A stretch of 64,000 nucleotides of DNA from [Actinomadura] parvosata subsp. kistnae (GCF_900323885.1 NZ_OOHJ01000022.1:1798001-1862000); one strand, 5' to 3'; shown: positions 1 through 9,136, counted from the first letter of the stretch. Notes: generated by a model from the sequence alone, not told the origin. Translations and numbers: made by a program.

Positions 1-1190
1 TCGAGGTGTTCGCCCGCCACCTGCCGGGAGGCCGCCGTTACGGGGTTGTCGCCGGAACGGGACGTGTCCTCGACGAGCTCGAACGCTTCCGTTTCGGTGA
101 CGATGAACTCACCTACCTGCGCGAGCGCGGGGTCGTGGACGAGGAGACTCTGGCGTTTCTGGCCGATTACCGCTTCTCCGGGAACATCTACGGCTATCGC
201 GAGGGCGACCTCTATTTCCCCGCCTCCCCGATCATGGTGGTGGAGGGGACGTTCGCCGAGGCCGTGCTGCTGGAGACCGTCACCCTGTCGATCCTCAACC
301 ACGACTGCGCGATCGCCTCCGCCGCCTCCCGCATGACCAACGCCGCCTGCGGGCGGCCGCTCATCGAGATGGGCTCGCGCCGCACCCACGAGGCCGCCGC
401 GGTGGCCGCCGCCAGGGCCGCCTACATCGCCGGGTTCGCCTCCACCTCCAACCTGATGGCCGGACGCCTGTACGGGGTGCCCACGGCCGGTACGGCGGCG
501 CACGCGTTCACCCTGCTGCACGACTCGGAGCGGGCCGCGTTCGAGGCCCAGATCGCCTCGCTGGGCCCGGAGACCACGCTGCTGGTCGACACCTACGACG
601 TGCCCGCCGCCGTGCGCACGGCCGTCGAGCTGGCCGGCGACAAGCTCGGCGCGGTCCGCATCGACTCGGGCGACCTGGCCGCCGCGGCACAGGAGGTGCG
701 CGAGCAGCTCGACGCGCTCGGCGCCTTCGACACCCGCATCCTCGTCACCTCCGACCTCGACGAGTACGCCATCGCCGCGCTCGCCGCCGCCCCCGTCGAC
801 GGTTACGGCGTCGGCACCTCCCTGGTGACCGGCTCGGGCGTGCCGACGGCGGCCCTTGTCTACAAGCTGGTGGCGCGGGAGACGGCCACGGGCAAGCTGG
901 AGGCGGTGGCCAAGCGCTCGGTGGGCAAGCCGTCGCGCGGGGGCCGCAAGGAGGCGTACCGGCTGCTCGACGAGCACGGCCACGCCGAGACCGAGCTGAT
1001 CACCACCGGTGACCACTCCCCCGAGGGCGGCATCCCCCTGCTGCACGAGCTGGTGCGCGACGGCGAGGTCGTCGGCCGCGAGCCCCTGACCGCCGCGCGC
1101 GAGCGGCACGCCGCCGCCGTCGCCACCCTCCCCCAGGAGGCCCTCCACCTCGGACGCGGGTACGCGGCGATCCCCACCGAATTCGCCTGA
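1..1190 (+). CDS. pncB: nicotinate phosphoribosyltransferase (5' end outside window)
   Basis: Converts nicotinate, PRPP and ATP to nicotinate mononucleotide, the entry step of Preiss-Handler NAD salvage, in the cytoplasm. The frame is open from the first base, and residues before the first in-window GTG (position 6) already match the family, so roughly 30 N-terminal residues lie upstream. Visible family signatures are GSRRTHEAA, the phosphate-binding RIDSGDLAA and VTSDLDE strands, and YGVGTSLVTG. The C-terminus looks complete. The nicotinamidase gene follows with about 15 bp between, so the two steps of the salvage route form an operon. Confidence 0.95.
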   Translation, partial: EVFARHLPGGRRYGVVAGTGRVLDELERFRFGDDELTYLRERGVVDEETLAFLADYRFSGNIYGYREGDLYFPASPIMVVEGTFAEAVLLETVTLSILNHDCAIASAASRMTNAACGRPLIEMGSRRTHEAAAVAAARAAYIAGFASTSNLMAGRLYGVPTAGTAAHAFTLLHDSERAAFEAQIASLGPETTLLVDTYDVPAAVRTAVELAGDKLGAVRIDSGDLAAAAQEVREQLDALGAFDTRILVTSDLDEYAIAALAAAPVDGYGVGTSLVTGSGVPTAALVYKLVARETATGKLEAVAKRSVGKPSRGGRKEAYRLLDEHGHAETELITTGDHSPEGGIPLLHELVRDGEVVGREPLTAARERHAAAVATLPQEALHLGRGYAAIPTEFA

Positions 1191-1205
1191 CGTATCGTGC
1201 TGCCT

Positions 1206-1775
1206 ATGAGCACCGCGTTGATCATCGTCGATGTGCAGAACGACTTCTGCGAAGGTGGCAGCCTGGCCGTGGCCGGGGGCTCCGAGGTGGCGGCGGCGAT
1301 CACACGCCACTTGGCCGATCACGGCTACGACCACGTCGTGGCCAGCCGCGACTACCACATCTCCCCCGGCACCCACTTCTCCGAGCCCCCCGACTACGTC
1401 ACCACCTGGCCCGCCCACTGCGTGGCCGGCACGCCCGGCGCCGACTTCCATCCGTCGTTCGACGTCTCCGCGGTGGAGGAGGTCTTCAGCAAGGGGGCGT
1501 ACGAGGCGGCCTACAGCGGCTTCGAGGGCACGTCGGGTGACGGGGTGCCGCTGGCCGACTGGCTCAGGGAGCGCGAGGTGCGCGAGGTCGACGTGGTGGG
1601 CATCGCCACCGACCACTGCGTGCGCGCCACCGCCCTCGACGCGGTCAAGCTGGGGCTGGCGGTGCGGGTGCTGCTGGACCTGACCGCCGGTGTGACGCCG
1701 GCGACCACGAAGGCGGCGATCGCGGAGCTGCACAAGGCGGGCGTGGTGCTGCGGGGGGCGCCCGCCCTCGGCTGA
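1206..1775 (+). CDS. pncA: nicotinamidase
   Basis: Hydrolyses nicotinamide to nicotinate, feeding the phosphoribosyltransferase encoded just upstream. It is an isochorismatase-fold hydrolase of 189 residues, normal for PncA. The catalytic triad is visible as D9 (IVDVQNDF), K96 (FSKGAY) and C138 (ATDHCVRA). Metal ligands are D49, H51, H57 and H71 in SRDYHISPGTHF and PAHC. The ATG at 1206 gives the canonical MSTALIIVDVQ start; an in-frame GTG nine bases earlier (1197) is possible but less likely. Spacing to pncB argues for co-transcription. Confidence 0.95.
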   Translation: MSTALIIVDVQNDFCEGGSLAVAGGSEVAAAITRHLADHGYDHVVASRDYHISPGTHFSEPPDYVTTWPAHCVAGTPGADFHPSFDVSAVEEVFSKGAYEAAYSGFEGTSGDGVPLADWLREREVREVDVVGIATDHCVRATALDAVKLGLAVRVLLDLTAGVTPATTKAAIAELHKAGVVLRGAPALG

Positions 1776-1854
1776 AAGCCCGCCCGCGAGGGCGATCACG
1801 AAACGTATGCGCTGTGCAACGCTGCGGTCATGTGATATCGAAGAGGACGAACCC

Positions 1855-1870
1855 ACTCCGGATTCGGAGT
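1855..1870. other. short inverted repeat upstream of membrane-anchored protein gene
   Basis: ACTCCG-GATT-CGGAGT forms a perfect 6-bp inverted repeat with a 4-base loop, 45 bp before the start codon at 1915. It could be an operator or a leader hairpin; nothing in the sequence decides between them. Confidence 0.35.
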
Positions 1871-1914
1871 ACCACGGAGAGTGACAACTCTTTCATCTCG
1901 TGGGAGGTCCCTCG

Positions 1915-2523
1915 ATGCTGCCCATCTCCCTGGGCATGGCATGGCTCCTGCTCGGCCCCCTCTGCCTGTGGCTGCTCGTCAAAGGGAGCAACCCCGAGCG
2001 GGCGGGCGCGGTCGCGACGCTGGCCCTGCTGGAGGCGGGGACGATCGCGATGAGCGTGCTCCCGCACCCCGCCGTCCCCGCCACCCGCCCGGCCGCCGCG
2101 CACACCCTGCGGGCGCCGCCCGCCCGCTCCGCCGCCCCCAGGCCGCGCTCCGGCTCCACCCCCAAGCAGGCCGGGCCGCACTCCCGCTCCGCCACCCCGA
2201 TGCCGGGCTCCTGTGACGAGCGCGCGCAGGTGCCCCGGCTCGCCCGCGAGCAGCCCGGCGGGTCGCTCCTGCTGAGCTGGCCGGCCACGCCGCACGAGTG
2301 CGACCGCGCCGTGGTGGCCCTGCGCACCCGCGACAGGAAGCTGCTCATCTGGCTGCGGACGACCCGGCACGCCGCACGTCAGCAGACCCGGCCGGGCGTG
2401 CTCACGCTGCCCGTCCACGTCAGGAGCGGCACGGCGTCGCTGACGGTCCCGTTACACGGCAAGACCCGCTACACCGCGACCGACGGCCGCAGCGGTCACC
2501 GCATCCCGCGATCGGCGGCCTGA
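1915..2523 (+). CDS. membrane-anchored protein of unknown function
   Basis: I do not recognise a family. The 202-residue product starts with two hydrophobic stretches (about residues 4-20 and 28-45), then a Pro/Ala/Ser/Arg-rich linker (about 48-100) and a soluble C-terminal domain (about 105-190) with one cysteine near the start of that domain and another about 20 residues further on, possibly a disulfide pair. This suggests an exported, membrane-tethered domain. The start is set at the ATG preceded by an excellent ribosome binding site, GGGAGGT at 1902-1908; an in-frame GTG at 1900 lies upstream of that site and is disfavoured. A STAS-domain gene converges from the right. Confidence 0.6.
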   Translation: MLPISLGMAWLLLGPLCLWLLVKGSNPERAGAVATLALLEAGTIAMSVLPHPAVPATRPAAAHTLRAPPARSAAPRPRSGSTPKQAGPHSRSATPMPGSCDERAQVPRLAREQPGGSLLLSWPATPHECDRAVVALRTRDRKLLIWLRTTRHAARQQTRPGVLTLPVHVRSGTASLTVPLHGKTRYTATDGRSGHRIPRSAA

Positions 2524-2551
2524 AACGACCTGAAACGGCCTGAAGGGAGGG

Positions 2552-2929
2552 TCAGGGCGGCGCGACGGCCATCCGCAGCGCGTCGTCGAACACGGGGAAG
2601 ACCTCGAACGCGTGCCGCAACCCGGTGATCGACAACACCCGGGCCATCACCCCCTGCACCCCTCCGAGCAGCAGCCTCGTGCCTCTCGCCTCGCACCGGT
2701 GCATGATGTCGATGAGTTCGTTCATCCCCATGGAGTCGCAGAACGAGACTTCGCCGAGATCCAGGATCAGGAACGATTTGGCGGGCAGCTCCCAGATGCG
2801 CTGCAGGTGCTCCCTGAGGGTGGGCAGCGCATTGACGTCGAGCTCGCCTTCGAGCCTGATGATGATGGCGTTTCGAGAGAGGCCGGAAGTGACGCTGAGC
2901 GTCGACTTTCGGGTGGCCTCAGACGACAT
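2552..2929 (-). CDS. STAS-domain anti-sigma factor antagonist
   Basis: A 125-residue single STAS domain of the SpoIIAA/RsbV/BldG type. Such proteins bind and neutralise an anti-sigma serine kinase when unphosphorylated. The conserved phospho-acceptor loop is present as FCDSMGM with Ser66, so it should still be switchable. The preferred start MSSEATRKS has an AGAAGGA site upstream; the frame stays open 36 codons further, but that extension has no domain content. No anti-sigma kinase or sigma factor lies next to it, so the partner is elsewhere. Confidence 0.85.
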   Translation of the reverse strand: MSSEATRKSTLSVTSGLSRNAIIIRLEGELDVNALPTLREHLQRIWELPAKSFLILDLGEVSFCDSMGMNELIDIMHRCEARGTRLLLGGVQGVMARVLSITGLRHAFEVFPVFDDALRMAVAPP

Positions 2930-3112
2930 GGGCAAAGTCCTTCTGCATATCCGCAAGACAGCCAAGAGTGGTTGTTGCCGCTCCCGTCGAGCTTCTAACA
3001 GAAGGCCACTGCTCTGTGGCCAAATGCGCAGAGTCACGCTTCGTGACCATCGGACCGGCGCCCGTCCCGTACCCTTTGACCTGCGAAGACGCGCTTTATC
3101 GCGCCTTCGCCG

Positions 3113-3337
3113 TCATACCGCCCGATAGGTGATCAGGTACGCGAGGGTAAGGACGGCGAGGACCCCGAGCAGGACGCTCGTGCCGCCGATGACCATGATG
3201 GCGTGCGACTGGCGGAACACCTTGCGCATCGCGGCCACCGTCAGCCCGATCAACGCGGTCAGGATGACGAGGGACACCTGCCTGGGCTCGAAGGCCGTGA
3301 AGATCCCCGCCACGAATGCGAGGGACAGCGCCTGCAT
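3113..3337 (-). CDS. small two-helix membrane protein
   Basis: A 74-residue protein with two predicted membrane helices (about residues 18-36 and 46-68) separated by the basic turn MRKVFRQSH. I do not recognise a family. The ATG start is chosen because a strong GGAGGAAGG site lies 6 bases upstream; an in-frame GTG overlapping that site is unlikely. It lies downstream of the helicase gene on the same strand but beyond a probable terminator, so it is probably transcribed on its own. Confidence 0.6.
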   Translation of the reverse strand: MQALSLAFVAGIFTAFEPRQVSLVILTALIGLTVAAMRKVFRQSHAIMVIGGTSVLLGVLAVLTLAYLITYRAV

Positions 3338-3373
3338 TTTCTTCCTTCCTCCCACCGGGCCGCGCCGAATTGC

Positions 3374-3392
3374 CCCGATTCGACGAATCGGG
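3374..3392. other. perfect inverted repeat between helicase and small membrane protein
   Basis: CCCGATTCG-A-CGAATCGGG is a perfect 9-bp inverted repeat with one central base. It lies 36 bp upstream of the small membrane protein start at 3337, where an operator would sit; a second terminator for the helicase is the alternative. Confidence 0.45.
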
Positions 3393-3416
3393 CGGGCGCG
3401 TTTTCACCCGAAGAAA

Positions 3417-3448
3417 ACCGAATGAGCGCCTCTCTACCCTCATTCGGT
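3417..3448 (-). terminator. intrinsic terminator of the helicase gene
   Basis: Perfect 10-bp arms ACCGAATGAG / CTCATTCGGT with a 12-base loop. Read on the minus strand the stem is followed directly by TTTTCTT, and it lies about 60 bp past the helicase stop codon. Confidence 0.75.
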
Positions 3449-3510
3449 GAACCCAGGCGAAGCCGGTGCGCAGGAAATCCTTTTCGTTGGCTCCTCTGTA
3501 GTCTTCCTGC

Positions 3511-5262
3511 TCAGCGCCGCTGAGTGGCCCAGCGGCGGATCATCGCGATGCGCTCCTGGATCTGCTCCACGGTGGCCTGCGCGATCGGCGGGCCGCCGCA
3601 CGCCCGCCGCAGCTCGGAGTGGATCACCCCGTGCGGCTGGCCCGTGCGATGGTTCCACGCGCCGACCAGGCCGTTGAGCTCGCGCCGCAGCTCGGCGATC
3701 TGCTCGTGCGGCGCCAGCTCCTGCTTGGGCGCCTCGACCTGCTGCTTGCGCTTGGCCGCCTGCTGCTCCGACTGCCGCTTGCGCAGCAACTGGGCCACCT
3801 GGTCGGGCTCCAGCAGGCCCGGCAGGCCGATGAAGTCCTCTTCCTCGGCCGAGCCGATCTCGGCGCCGGTGCCGAACTCGCCGCCGTCGAACAGCACCCG
3901 GTCGAACGTGGCCGAGGTCTCCATCGTCTCGAACGGCAGCTCGTCGCCCAGGACGTCGGGGTTGTCCTGCTTGCGGTTGGCCTGCTCCAGCAGCGAGTCG
4001 TCGAGGCCGTCCTCGGGAGGCCGCTTGTTGAGCACGTGGTCGCGCTCGACCTCCATCTCGTTGGCCAGGCCCATGAGCGTGGGCACCGAGGGGAGGAAGA
4101 CCGAGGCGGTCTCGCCGCGCTTGCGCGCCCGCACGAAACGGCCCACGGCCTGGGCGAAGAAGAGCGGGGTCGAGGTGGAGGTGGCGTAGACCCCGACGCA
4201 CAGGCGCGGGATGTCGACGCCTTCCGAGACCATGCGCACGGCCACCAGCCAGCGGTCTTCCGACGCCGCGAACGCCTTGATCTTCTTCGACGCGCCCGGG
4301 TCGTCGGACAGGACCACCGTGGCGCCCTCGCCGGTGATGTTGCGCAGGTGGCGGGCGTAGGCGCGAGCGGTCTCGTGGTCGGTGGCGATGACCAGGCCGC
4401 CCGCGTCGGGCACGCCCCTGCGCACCTCGGTCAGCCGCCGGTCGGCGGCCTGCATGACCTGACGGATCCAGTCGCCCTTCGGGTCGAGCGCGGCCCGCCA
4501 CGCCTGCGAGAGCTGGTCTTTGGTGAGAGGCGTGCCGAGCGTGGCGGCGATCTCGTCGCCGGCCCGCGTACGCCACTTCATCTCGCCGGAGTACGCCAGG
4601 AAGATGACCGGCCGCACGACGCCGTCGCCGAGCGCCGGGCCGTAGCCGTAGGAGTAGTCGGCGACGCTGCGCTTGAGGCCTTCGGCGTCCTCCTCGTAGG
4701 CCACGAACGGGATCGGGTTGTCGTCGGACCGGAACGGCGTGCCCGTGAGCTGCAGGCGGCGCGTGGCCGGCTCGAACGCCTCGCGGATGCCGTCGCCCCA
4801 CGACTTGGCGTCGCCCGCGTGGTGGATCTCGTCGAAGATGACCAGGGTCTTGCGGTTTTCCGTGCGCGCCCGGTGCAGGGCCGGATGCATCGCGACCTGC
4901 GCGTACGTCACCGCCACCCCCGTGTAGTCGCGGGAGGTGGCGCCCTGGCTGTTCTTGAACTCGGGGTCGATCGCGATGCCCACCCGCCCGGCCGCGTCGG
5001 CCCACTGGCGCTTGAGGTGCTCGGTGGGCGTCACGATCGTGACCGCCCTGATCACCCCGTTGGCGAGCAGCTCGCTGGCGATGCGCAGGGCGTAGGTCGT
5101 CTTGCCCGCGCCCGGCGTCGCCACGGTGAGGAAGTCACGCGGCTCGCGCCTGAAGTAGAGGTCGAACGCCTCCTGCTGCCAGGCGCGCAGCTTGGGGGCG
5201 GTGCCCCACGCGGCCCGGTCGGGATAGGAAGGCGATAGGTGGGACGCGGCGAAGGTGCTCAC
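3511..5262 (-). CDS. DEAD/DEAH-box superfamily II helicase
   Basis: An ATP-dependent nucleic-acid translocase or helicase of the XPB/UvsW-like branch, 583 residues. Motifs are in order: Q-like LRAWQQEAF (about 26-34), Walker A TPGAGKT (49-55), DEIH box (144-147), motif III-like TGTPFRSD (173-180), and motif VI QAVGRFVRARKR (about 385). The last 100 residues form a charged, coiled-coil-like tail. The GTG start has AGAGGTGA just upstream; an extension of 16 codons is possible but contains no conserved residues. Substrate (DNA or RNA) cannot be read from sequence. It is monocistronic with its own terminator. Confidence 0.88.
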   Translation of the reverse strand: MSTFAASHLSPSYPDRAAWGTAPKLRAWQQEAFDLYFRREPRDFLTVATPGAGKTTYALRIASELLANGVIRAVTIVTPTEHLKRQWADAAGRVGIAIDPEFKNSQGATSRDYTGVAVTYAQVAMHPALHRARTENRKTLVIFDEIHHAGDAKSWGDGIREAFEPATRRLQLTGTPFRSDDNPIPFVAYEEDAEGLKRSVADYSYGYGPALGDGVVRPVIFLAYSGEMKWRTRAGDEIAATLGTPLTKDQLSQAWRAALDPKGDWIRQVMQAADRRLTEVRRGVPDAGGLVIATDHETARAYARHLRNITGEGATVVLSDDPGASKKIKAFAASEDRWLVAVRMVSEGVDIPRLCVGVYATSTSTPLFFAQAVGRFVRARKRGETASVFLPSVPTLMGLANEMEVERDHVLNKRPPEDGLDDSLLEQANRKQDNPDVLGDELPFETMETSATFDRVLFDGGEFGTGAEIGSAEEEDFIGLPGLLEPDQVAQLLRKRQSEQQAAKRKQQVEAPKQELAPHEQIAELRRELNGLVGAWNHRTGQPHGVIHSELRRACGGPPIAQATVEQIQERIAMIRRWATQRR

Positions 5263-5386
5263 CGCATCACCTCTGGGGTTCGTGTGCTTCGCTCTCTCAC
5301 AGTGACCCAAGAGTAATCGGGCCCACCGACAAGACGTGCCGTGAGCCGAGGATTCTGGCCAAGGTCTTCCTCACGTGCTATGCGGC

Positions 5387-6604
5387 TTATCGGAAGCTCG
5401 TCATCACCGCGTCGAGCGCCTGCCTGTGCCGGGTTTCCTCAGGTTGGAGCAGCCCCACGAGCAGCACGGGGCGCGACTCGCGGGTGAGCAGCATCACTCT
5501 CAGGTACGCCGGGCGGTTCGTCCCGCCCGCGTATTCCGCTCGTAGCGCACGGGTGTGGCCGCCGGGCAGCCGCCGGTCCTCGACCACCGTCACGCGGTCG
5601 CCCCTCAGCAGCAGCCTGGAGTACAGGCCCGCCGCCTCCTCCGTGACCTTCCCGGCGTCCTTCACCGGACCCCGCACCGGCCTGGCCATCACGAGGCCGC
5701 CGTGCCCGTCCCGTACGACCGAGGTGAACCCCGTGACCGGCGGCACCGCGCCCGCGCTCCAGCCCTGCGGCAGCGTCGCCGCCACCCCGGCCAGCGCGTC
5801 GCTCAGGCTCCCCGTGTCCGCCCGCGGCGCGGTGAGCCGCGACGTCGCCGCCGTCGCGCCGGCCGCCAGCCCCGTACCGGCCAGCAGCGCCGCCAGCACG
5901 ACCAGCACGCGCTGCCACGGCCCCTCCCCGTGCGGGCCTCCCCTGCGCGCCCCCGGGTCCTTGGGAGAGCCGTGCAGGCGGGCGGACGGCGGGAGACTGT
6001 CGTCCGCGCTCCCGCTCCTGATGCGCGGGTTCCACGCGGGCTCCTCGAACGCGGGCGCCGGCTCCTCGATCGCCGGCTCCGCCTCCAGGTCGAGCGGATG
6101 CGGCCGCCGCCCCGGGACTCCCCACGCGGGGCCTCCGCGCTCCTGCGCTGGCGGCGCCTCCCAGGCCGGGCCTCCGCGCGCCTGGTCGGGCGGCGCCCCT
6201 CGGGCGAGATCTCCGCGCGCCTGCTCCTGCGCGGGCGGCGGCTCCCAGGCGACACCTCCGCGTGCCGGTCCCCGCTCGGGCGACAGTTCCCAAGCCGGGC
6301 CTCCGCGGGCCGGTCCCCGCTCGGGCGACGATTCCCAAGCCGGGCCTTCGCGGGCCGGTCCCCGCTCGGGCGGCGAGCCCCGGGTGGGGTCGCCGCGGGA
6401 CTGGTCCTGTCGCCGCCAGGCCGGGTGGTCGGGCTCCCCCGCGTACGGGCGGCCGCGGCGGCCCCAGGCGGGTGGCGGCTCGGCCGGGCGGTCGGCCGCC
6501 GCAGGGCCCTCCTCGCCGGGGGACGCGGGCCCCGTGTCCTCCGGAGGACTGCGGCGGTGCCCGGGCCCCTGCCGAGGGGGCCAGACACGGTGATCACCCT
6601 CCAT
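5387..6604 (-). CDS. proline-rich single-pass membrane protein with 15-residue repeats
   Basis: A 405-residue protein with three parts: a long disordered N-terminal region rich in Pro, Gly, Arg and Glu, containing repeats of the type PERGPARGGPAWE (about residues 70-145); one membrane helix (about 231-252, VLVVLAALLAGTGLAAG); and a 150-residue extracytoplasmic domain that I do not recognise. No signal peptide precedes the cytoplasmic region. A near-ideal site AAGGAGGTG sets the ATG start. The layout resembles actinobacterial cell-surface or division-associated anchors, but no specific role can be assigned. Confidence 0.7.
   Translation of the reverse strand: MEGDHRVWPPRQGPGHRRSPPEDTGPASPGEEGPAAADRPAEPPPAWGRRGRPYAGEPDHPAWRRQDQSRGDPTRGSPPERGPAREGPAWESSPERGPARGGPAWELSPERGPARGGVAWEPPPAQEQARGDLARGAPPDQARGGPAWEAPPAQERGGPAWGVPGRRPHPLDLEAEPAIEEPAPAFEEPAWNPRIRSGSADDSLPPSARLHGSPKDPGARRGGPHGEGPWQRVLVVLAALLAGTGLAAGATAATSRLTAPRADTGSLSDALAGVAATLPQGWSAGAVPPVTGFTSVVRDGHGGLVMARPVRGPVKDAGKVTEEAAGLYSRLLLRGDRVTVVEDRRLPGGHTRALRAEYAGGTNRPAYLRVMLLTRESRPVLLVGLLQPEETRHRQALDAVMTSFR
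6255..6389. repeat. 45-bp coding tandem repeat
   Basis: Three in-phase 45-bp units (starting near 6255, 6300 and 6345) encode the 15-residue repeat of the proline-rich membrane protein. More degenerate copies continue down to about 6120. The unit length is a multiple of three, so copy-number change would keep the frame. Confidence 0.75.
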
Positions 6605-6686
6605 GACACCTCCTTGCCCGCTGTCCTATCACTCCCCGCCACGGCGAACAGGAGAACCGTGATCGCTGGGGCGGGAGTGACGGAAT

Positions 6687-8072
6687 TCAGCGGACGCGGC
6701 CGGCGAGCAGGACCGCGCTCAGCGAGATGACCGCCATGAGCCCCGAGATGACGAGGAACCCGGTGGCGATCTGAGCGGAGGAGTGCCCGATCACGTTGAC
6801 CAGCGCGCCCCCGATGCCGATGGACAGCGCCGAGCCGAGCTGGTCGGTGACGGAGAGGGCGGCCGAGTTCGCGCCCTGCTCGTTGACCGGCGACTGCTTC
6901 ATGGCCGTGACAGTGATCGTGGTGATGCCGTACCCCATGCCGAAGCCCCCGACGACCCACGCGGGCACGGAGATCCACCCGGTCATGCCGGGCACGACGG
7001 CGAGCAGGCAGATCAGGATCGCGACGGTGACGCAGCCCGCGCCGAGCCTGATCCTCTTGTACGCCTCCCCGGCCTGCCTGCTCTGCAGGTACGACCCCGC
7101 CGACCAGCCGAGCGCGCCGGTCGTCAGCGCGATGCCCGCCGACGCCGTGTCGAAGCCCTTGACGTGCTGCAGCGCCAGCGGGATGTAGGCGTTCACGCCG
7201 AAGAAGGCGGCCGAGAAGAAGCCGCGCATGAGGACGGTGGTGGACAGCCCGCGCCGCAGCCGCAGCGCGCCCGGCGGCATCAGCCGGTACAGGCCGTAGA
7301 CCAGCAGGGCCAGGCCCGCCACGGTCTCCACGCTCGCCGTGCCGGCCGCGACGTGCAGCCGGTCCACGCCGTGCAGCAGCAGCCCCGCCCCGCCGGCCGT
7401 GGCGGTGGCGGCCAGCGTCATCTCGACGGGCCGCGACCGCGGGCCGGTGCCGGGCTGCGCCTCGCCCGCCGAGCCCATGCGCAGCGCCGGGACGAGCATC
7501 GCGAGGGCGGGGATCACCAGCGGCACGATGCCGTAGAAGACGTACCGCCAGCCCCACTGCTCGCCGACGAACCCGGCCACCGACGGCCCCACCATCGCGG
7601 GCACGACCCAGGCGGCCGAGACGGCGGCGAACGCCTTGGGGCGCACCTCCATGGCGTACACGCGGGCGATCATCACGTACAGCGCCACGATGGAGGCGCC
7701 GCCGCCCAGCCCCTGCACGGCCCGCGCCACCAGGAACATCTCGGCCGATCCGGCCGCTCCGGCCAGGCCCATGCCGGCCGCGAACAGCACCACGCCCGCC
7801 AGGAACGGCAGCGAGTAGCCGCGCCGGTCCGACCAGAGCCCGGCCACGACGTTCATGAACAGGCTGGCGATGAGGAAGGCGGAGAAGCTCAGCCCGTACA
7901 GGTCGAGGGCGTCGAGCTCGGTGGCGATGGCGGGCATGACGACACCGACGGACATGCCCTCGAACGCGATCAGCGTCACCACGAGCAGGATGCCTAAGGT
8001 GGCCGTGCGGTACTCGGGGCCGAGGATCCCTGCGGGCTTGTGGGGAGTGTCAAGTGCCTTTGGTGCTGTCAC
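6687..8072 (-). CDS. MFS transporter (drug-efflux type)
   Basis: A 461-residue major facilitator with about 14 hydrophobic segments. The N-terminus reads GILLVVTLIAFEGMSVGVVMPAI, and a motif-A equivalent LWSDRRGYS follows helix 2; AVQGLGGGA in helix 4 matches the antiporter motif region of drug:H+ exporters. Substrate is unknown. The start is a GTG (protein MTAPKALDTP). The upstream neighbour on the same strand is a secreted metalloprotease 28 bp away; the downstream neighbour is the proline-rich membrane protein. Confidence 0.88.
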   Translation of the reverse strand: MTAPKALDTPHKPAGILGPEYRTATLGILLVVTLIAFEGMSVGVVMPAIATELDALDLYGLSFSAFLIASLFMNVVAGLWSDRRGYSLPFLAGVVLFAAGMGLAGAAGSAEMFLVARAVQGLGGGASIVALYVMIARVYAMEVRPKAFAAVSAAWVVPAMVGPSVAGFVGEQWGWRYVFYGIVPLVIPALAMLVPALRMGSAGEAQPGTGPRSRPVEMTLAATATAGGAGLLLHGVDRLHVAAGTASVETVAGLALLVYGLYRLMPPGALRLRRGLSTTVLMRGFFSAAFFGVNAYIPLALQHVKGFDTASAGIALTTGALGWSAGSYLQSRQAGEAYKRIRLGAGCVTVAILICLLAVVPGMTGWISVPAWVVGGFGMGYGITTITVTAMKQSPVNEQGANSAALSVTDQLGSALSIGIGGALVNVIGHSSAQIATGFLVISGLMAVISLSAVLLAGRVR

Positions 8073-8099
8073 CCCGACATCGTAGACGTGGCGGACATG

Positions 8100-9095
8100 T
8101 CAGGCGGCGGGCGTGCTGCGGTAGGCCGCCCACATCTCGTGCATCCGGTCGGCCTGCCCGACCGTGAACTCCCACATGCACCGGTCGTGGGCGTAGTCCA
8201 TGTAGTTGTGCGCGGGGTCCCGCCCGCCGTCACCCGGGCAGGTGTCCTTGCCCTGCGGGCAGCCCTCCGTCGGGGCGGCCTCGGGCGCGGTGTCGTCGAT
8301 GCCGTCGCCGGGCGCCTTGCAGCCGTTCTCGAACGTGTGGAACAGGCCCAGCCAGTGGCCGATCTCGTGCACGCCCGTGAAGCCCTTGTTGTAGTCGCTC
8401 ATCGCCCCGCCGGGCAGGCTGCGCCAGTCGATCACCACGCCGTCCAGCGCCGGGGCGCCCGCGTACCAGTAGGGGTAGCTGGCGAAACCCAGCATCAGCT
8501 CGCTGAGCTGGGCGATGTAGAGGTTGAGGGTGCCGGGGCCGCCCGCGTGCAACGCGCTCTTCATGGCGCGCTCGTGGCCGACCGGGTCGGCGAACCAGGA
8601 GGGCTGCTCCTTGACCGAGATGCCTTCCAGGCGGAAGCGCACGCCGGTGTCCACGCCGCCGAACTTGCCGCCGTACGCGGAGTTGAGCGCCTCGATCTGG
8701 GCCTGGACCGCGCTGTCGGTGACGCGCCGGGCGGGGCCGGGGGAGATGACGTGGACGCGGGTGGGCACGGTGATCTCGCTCGGCGGCGTCACCCCGCTCA
8801 GCCGCTCACCCAGCTCGGCCATCACCATGGCGACGTCCTGCGGCTTCGGCGACCGCGGCCCCGGCCGCCCGCCCCTGCCCTCGGGCGCACGCATGGCCGC
8901 GGCCGGCGACGCGTGGAGCGCCGACCCGTGAAGCGCCGACGCGTGGGCCGCCGGCGCGTGCGCGGCCAATGCCCGGGCGGGCGGTGGCGGTGTGGTGGCG
9001 CAGCCGGGCGCCTGGGCGGCGGCGGGCCGGAGCGGCGGGACGAACCCGGCCGCGAGCAGGCATGCCAACGAGACGGCGGTCGCGCGCCGGGCCAT
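8100..9095 (-). CDS. secreted zinc metalloprotease (M43 pappalysin type)
   Basis: A 331-residue exported protease. It begins with an Arg-Arg signal peptide (MARRATAVSLACLLAAG) and an Ala/His-rich low-complexity segment with repeated HASALHGSALHAS, presumably a spacer. The zinc site HEIGHWLGLFH (HExxHxxGxxH) lies at about residue 240-250 and is followed by the Met-turn region NYMDY, typical of metzincins of the M43 family. The Cys pairs after the zinc site fit an extracellular fold. The ATG is preceded by GGGGGA; a GTG 12 bases upstream is the alternative start. Confidence 0.88.
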   Translation of the reverse strand: MARRATAVSLACLLAAGFVPPLRPAAAQAPGCATTPPPPARALAAHAPAAHASALHGSALHASPAAAMRAPEGRGGRPGPRSPKPQDVAMVMAELGERLSGVTPPSEITVPTRVHVISPGPARRVTDSAVQAQIEALNSAYGGKFGGVDTGVRFRLEGISVKEQPSWFADPVGHERAMKSALHAGGPGTLNLYIAQLSELMLGFASYPYWYAGAPALDGVVIDWRSLPGGAMSDYNKGFTGVHEIGHWLGLFHTFENGCKAPGDGIDDTAPEAAPTEGCPQGKDTCPGDGGRDPAHNYMDYAHDRCMWEFTVGQADRMHEMWAAYRSTPAA

Positions 9096-9120
9096 GTGGT
9101 CCCCCACTACGGTAAGAGCT

Positions 9121-9136
9121 GGTCTGGCTACAGACC
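9121..9136. other. short hairpin between DUF3039 gene and metalloprotease
   Basis: GGTCTG-GCTA-CAGACC, 6-bp perfect arms and a 4-base loop, in the 77-bp gap between two minus-strand genes. It may be a weak terminator or leader element. Confidence 0.3.

Noticed and set aside
3619..5238. A 539-codon plus-strand frame over the helicase
   Set aside because: Antisense of a helicase with all motifs in order; the product is repetitive and unrecognisable.
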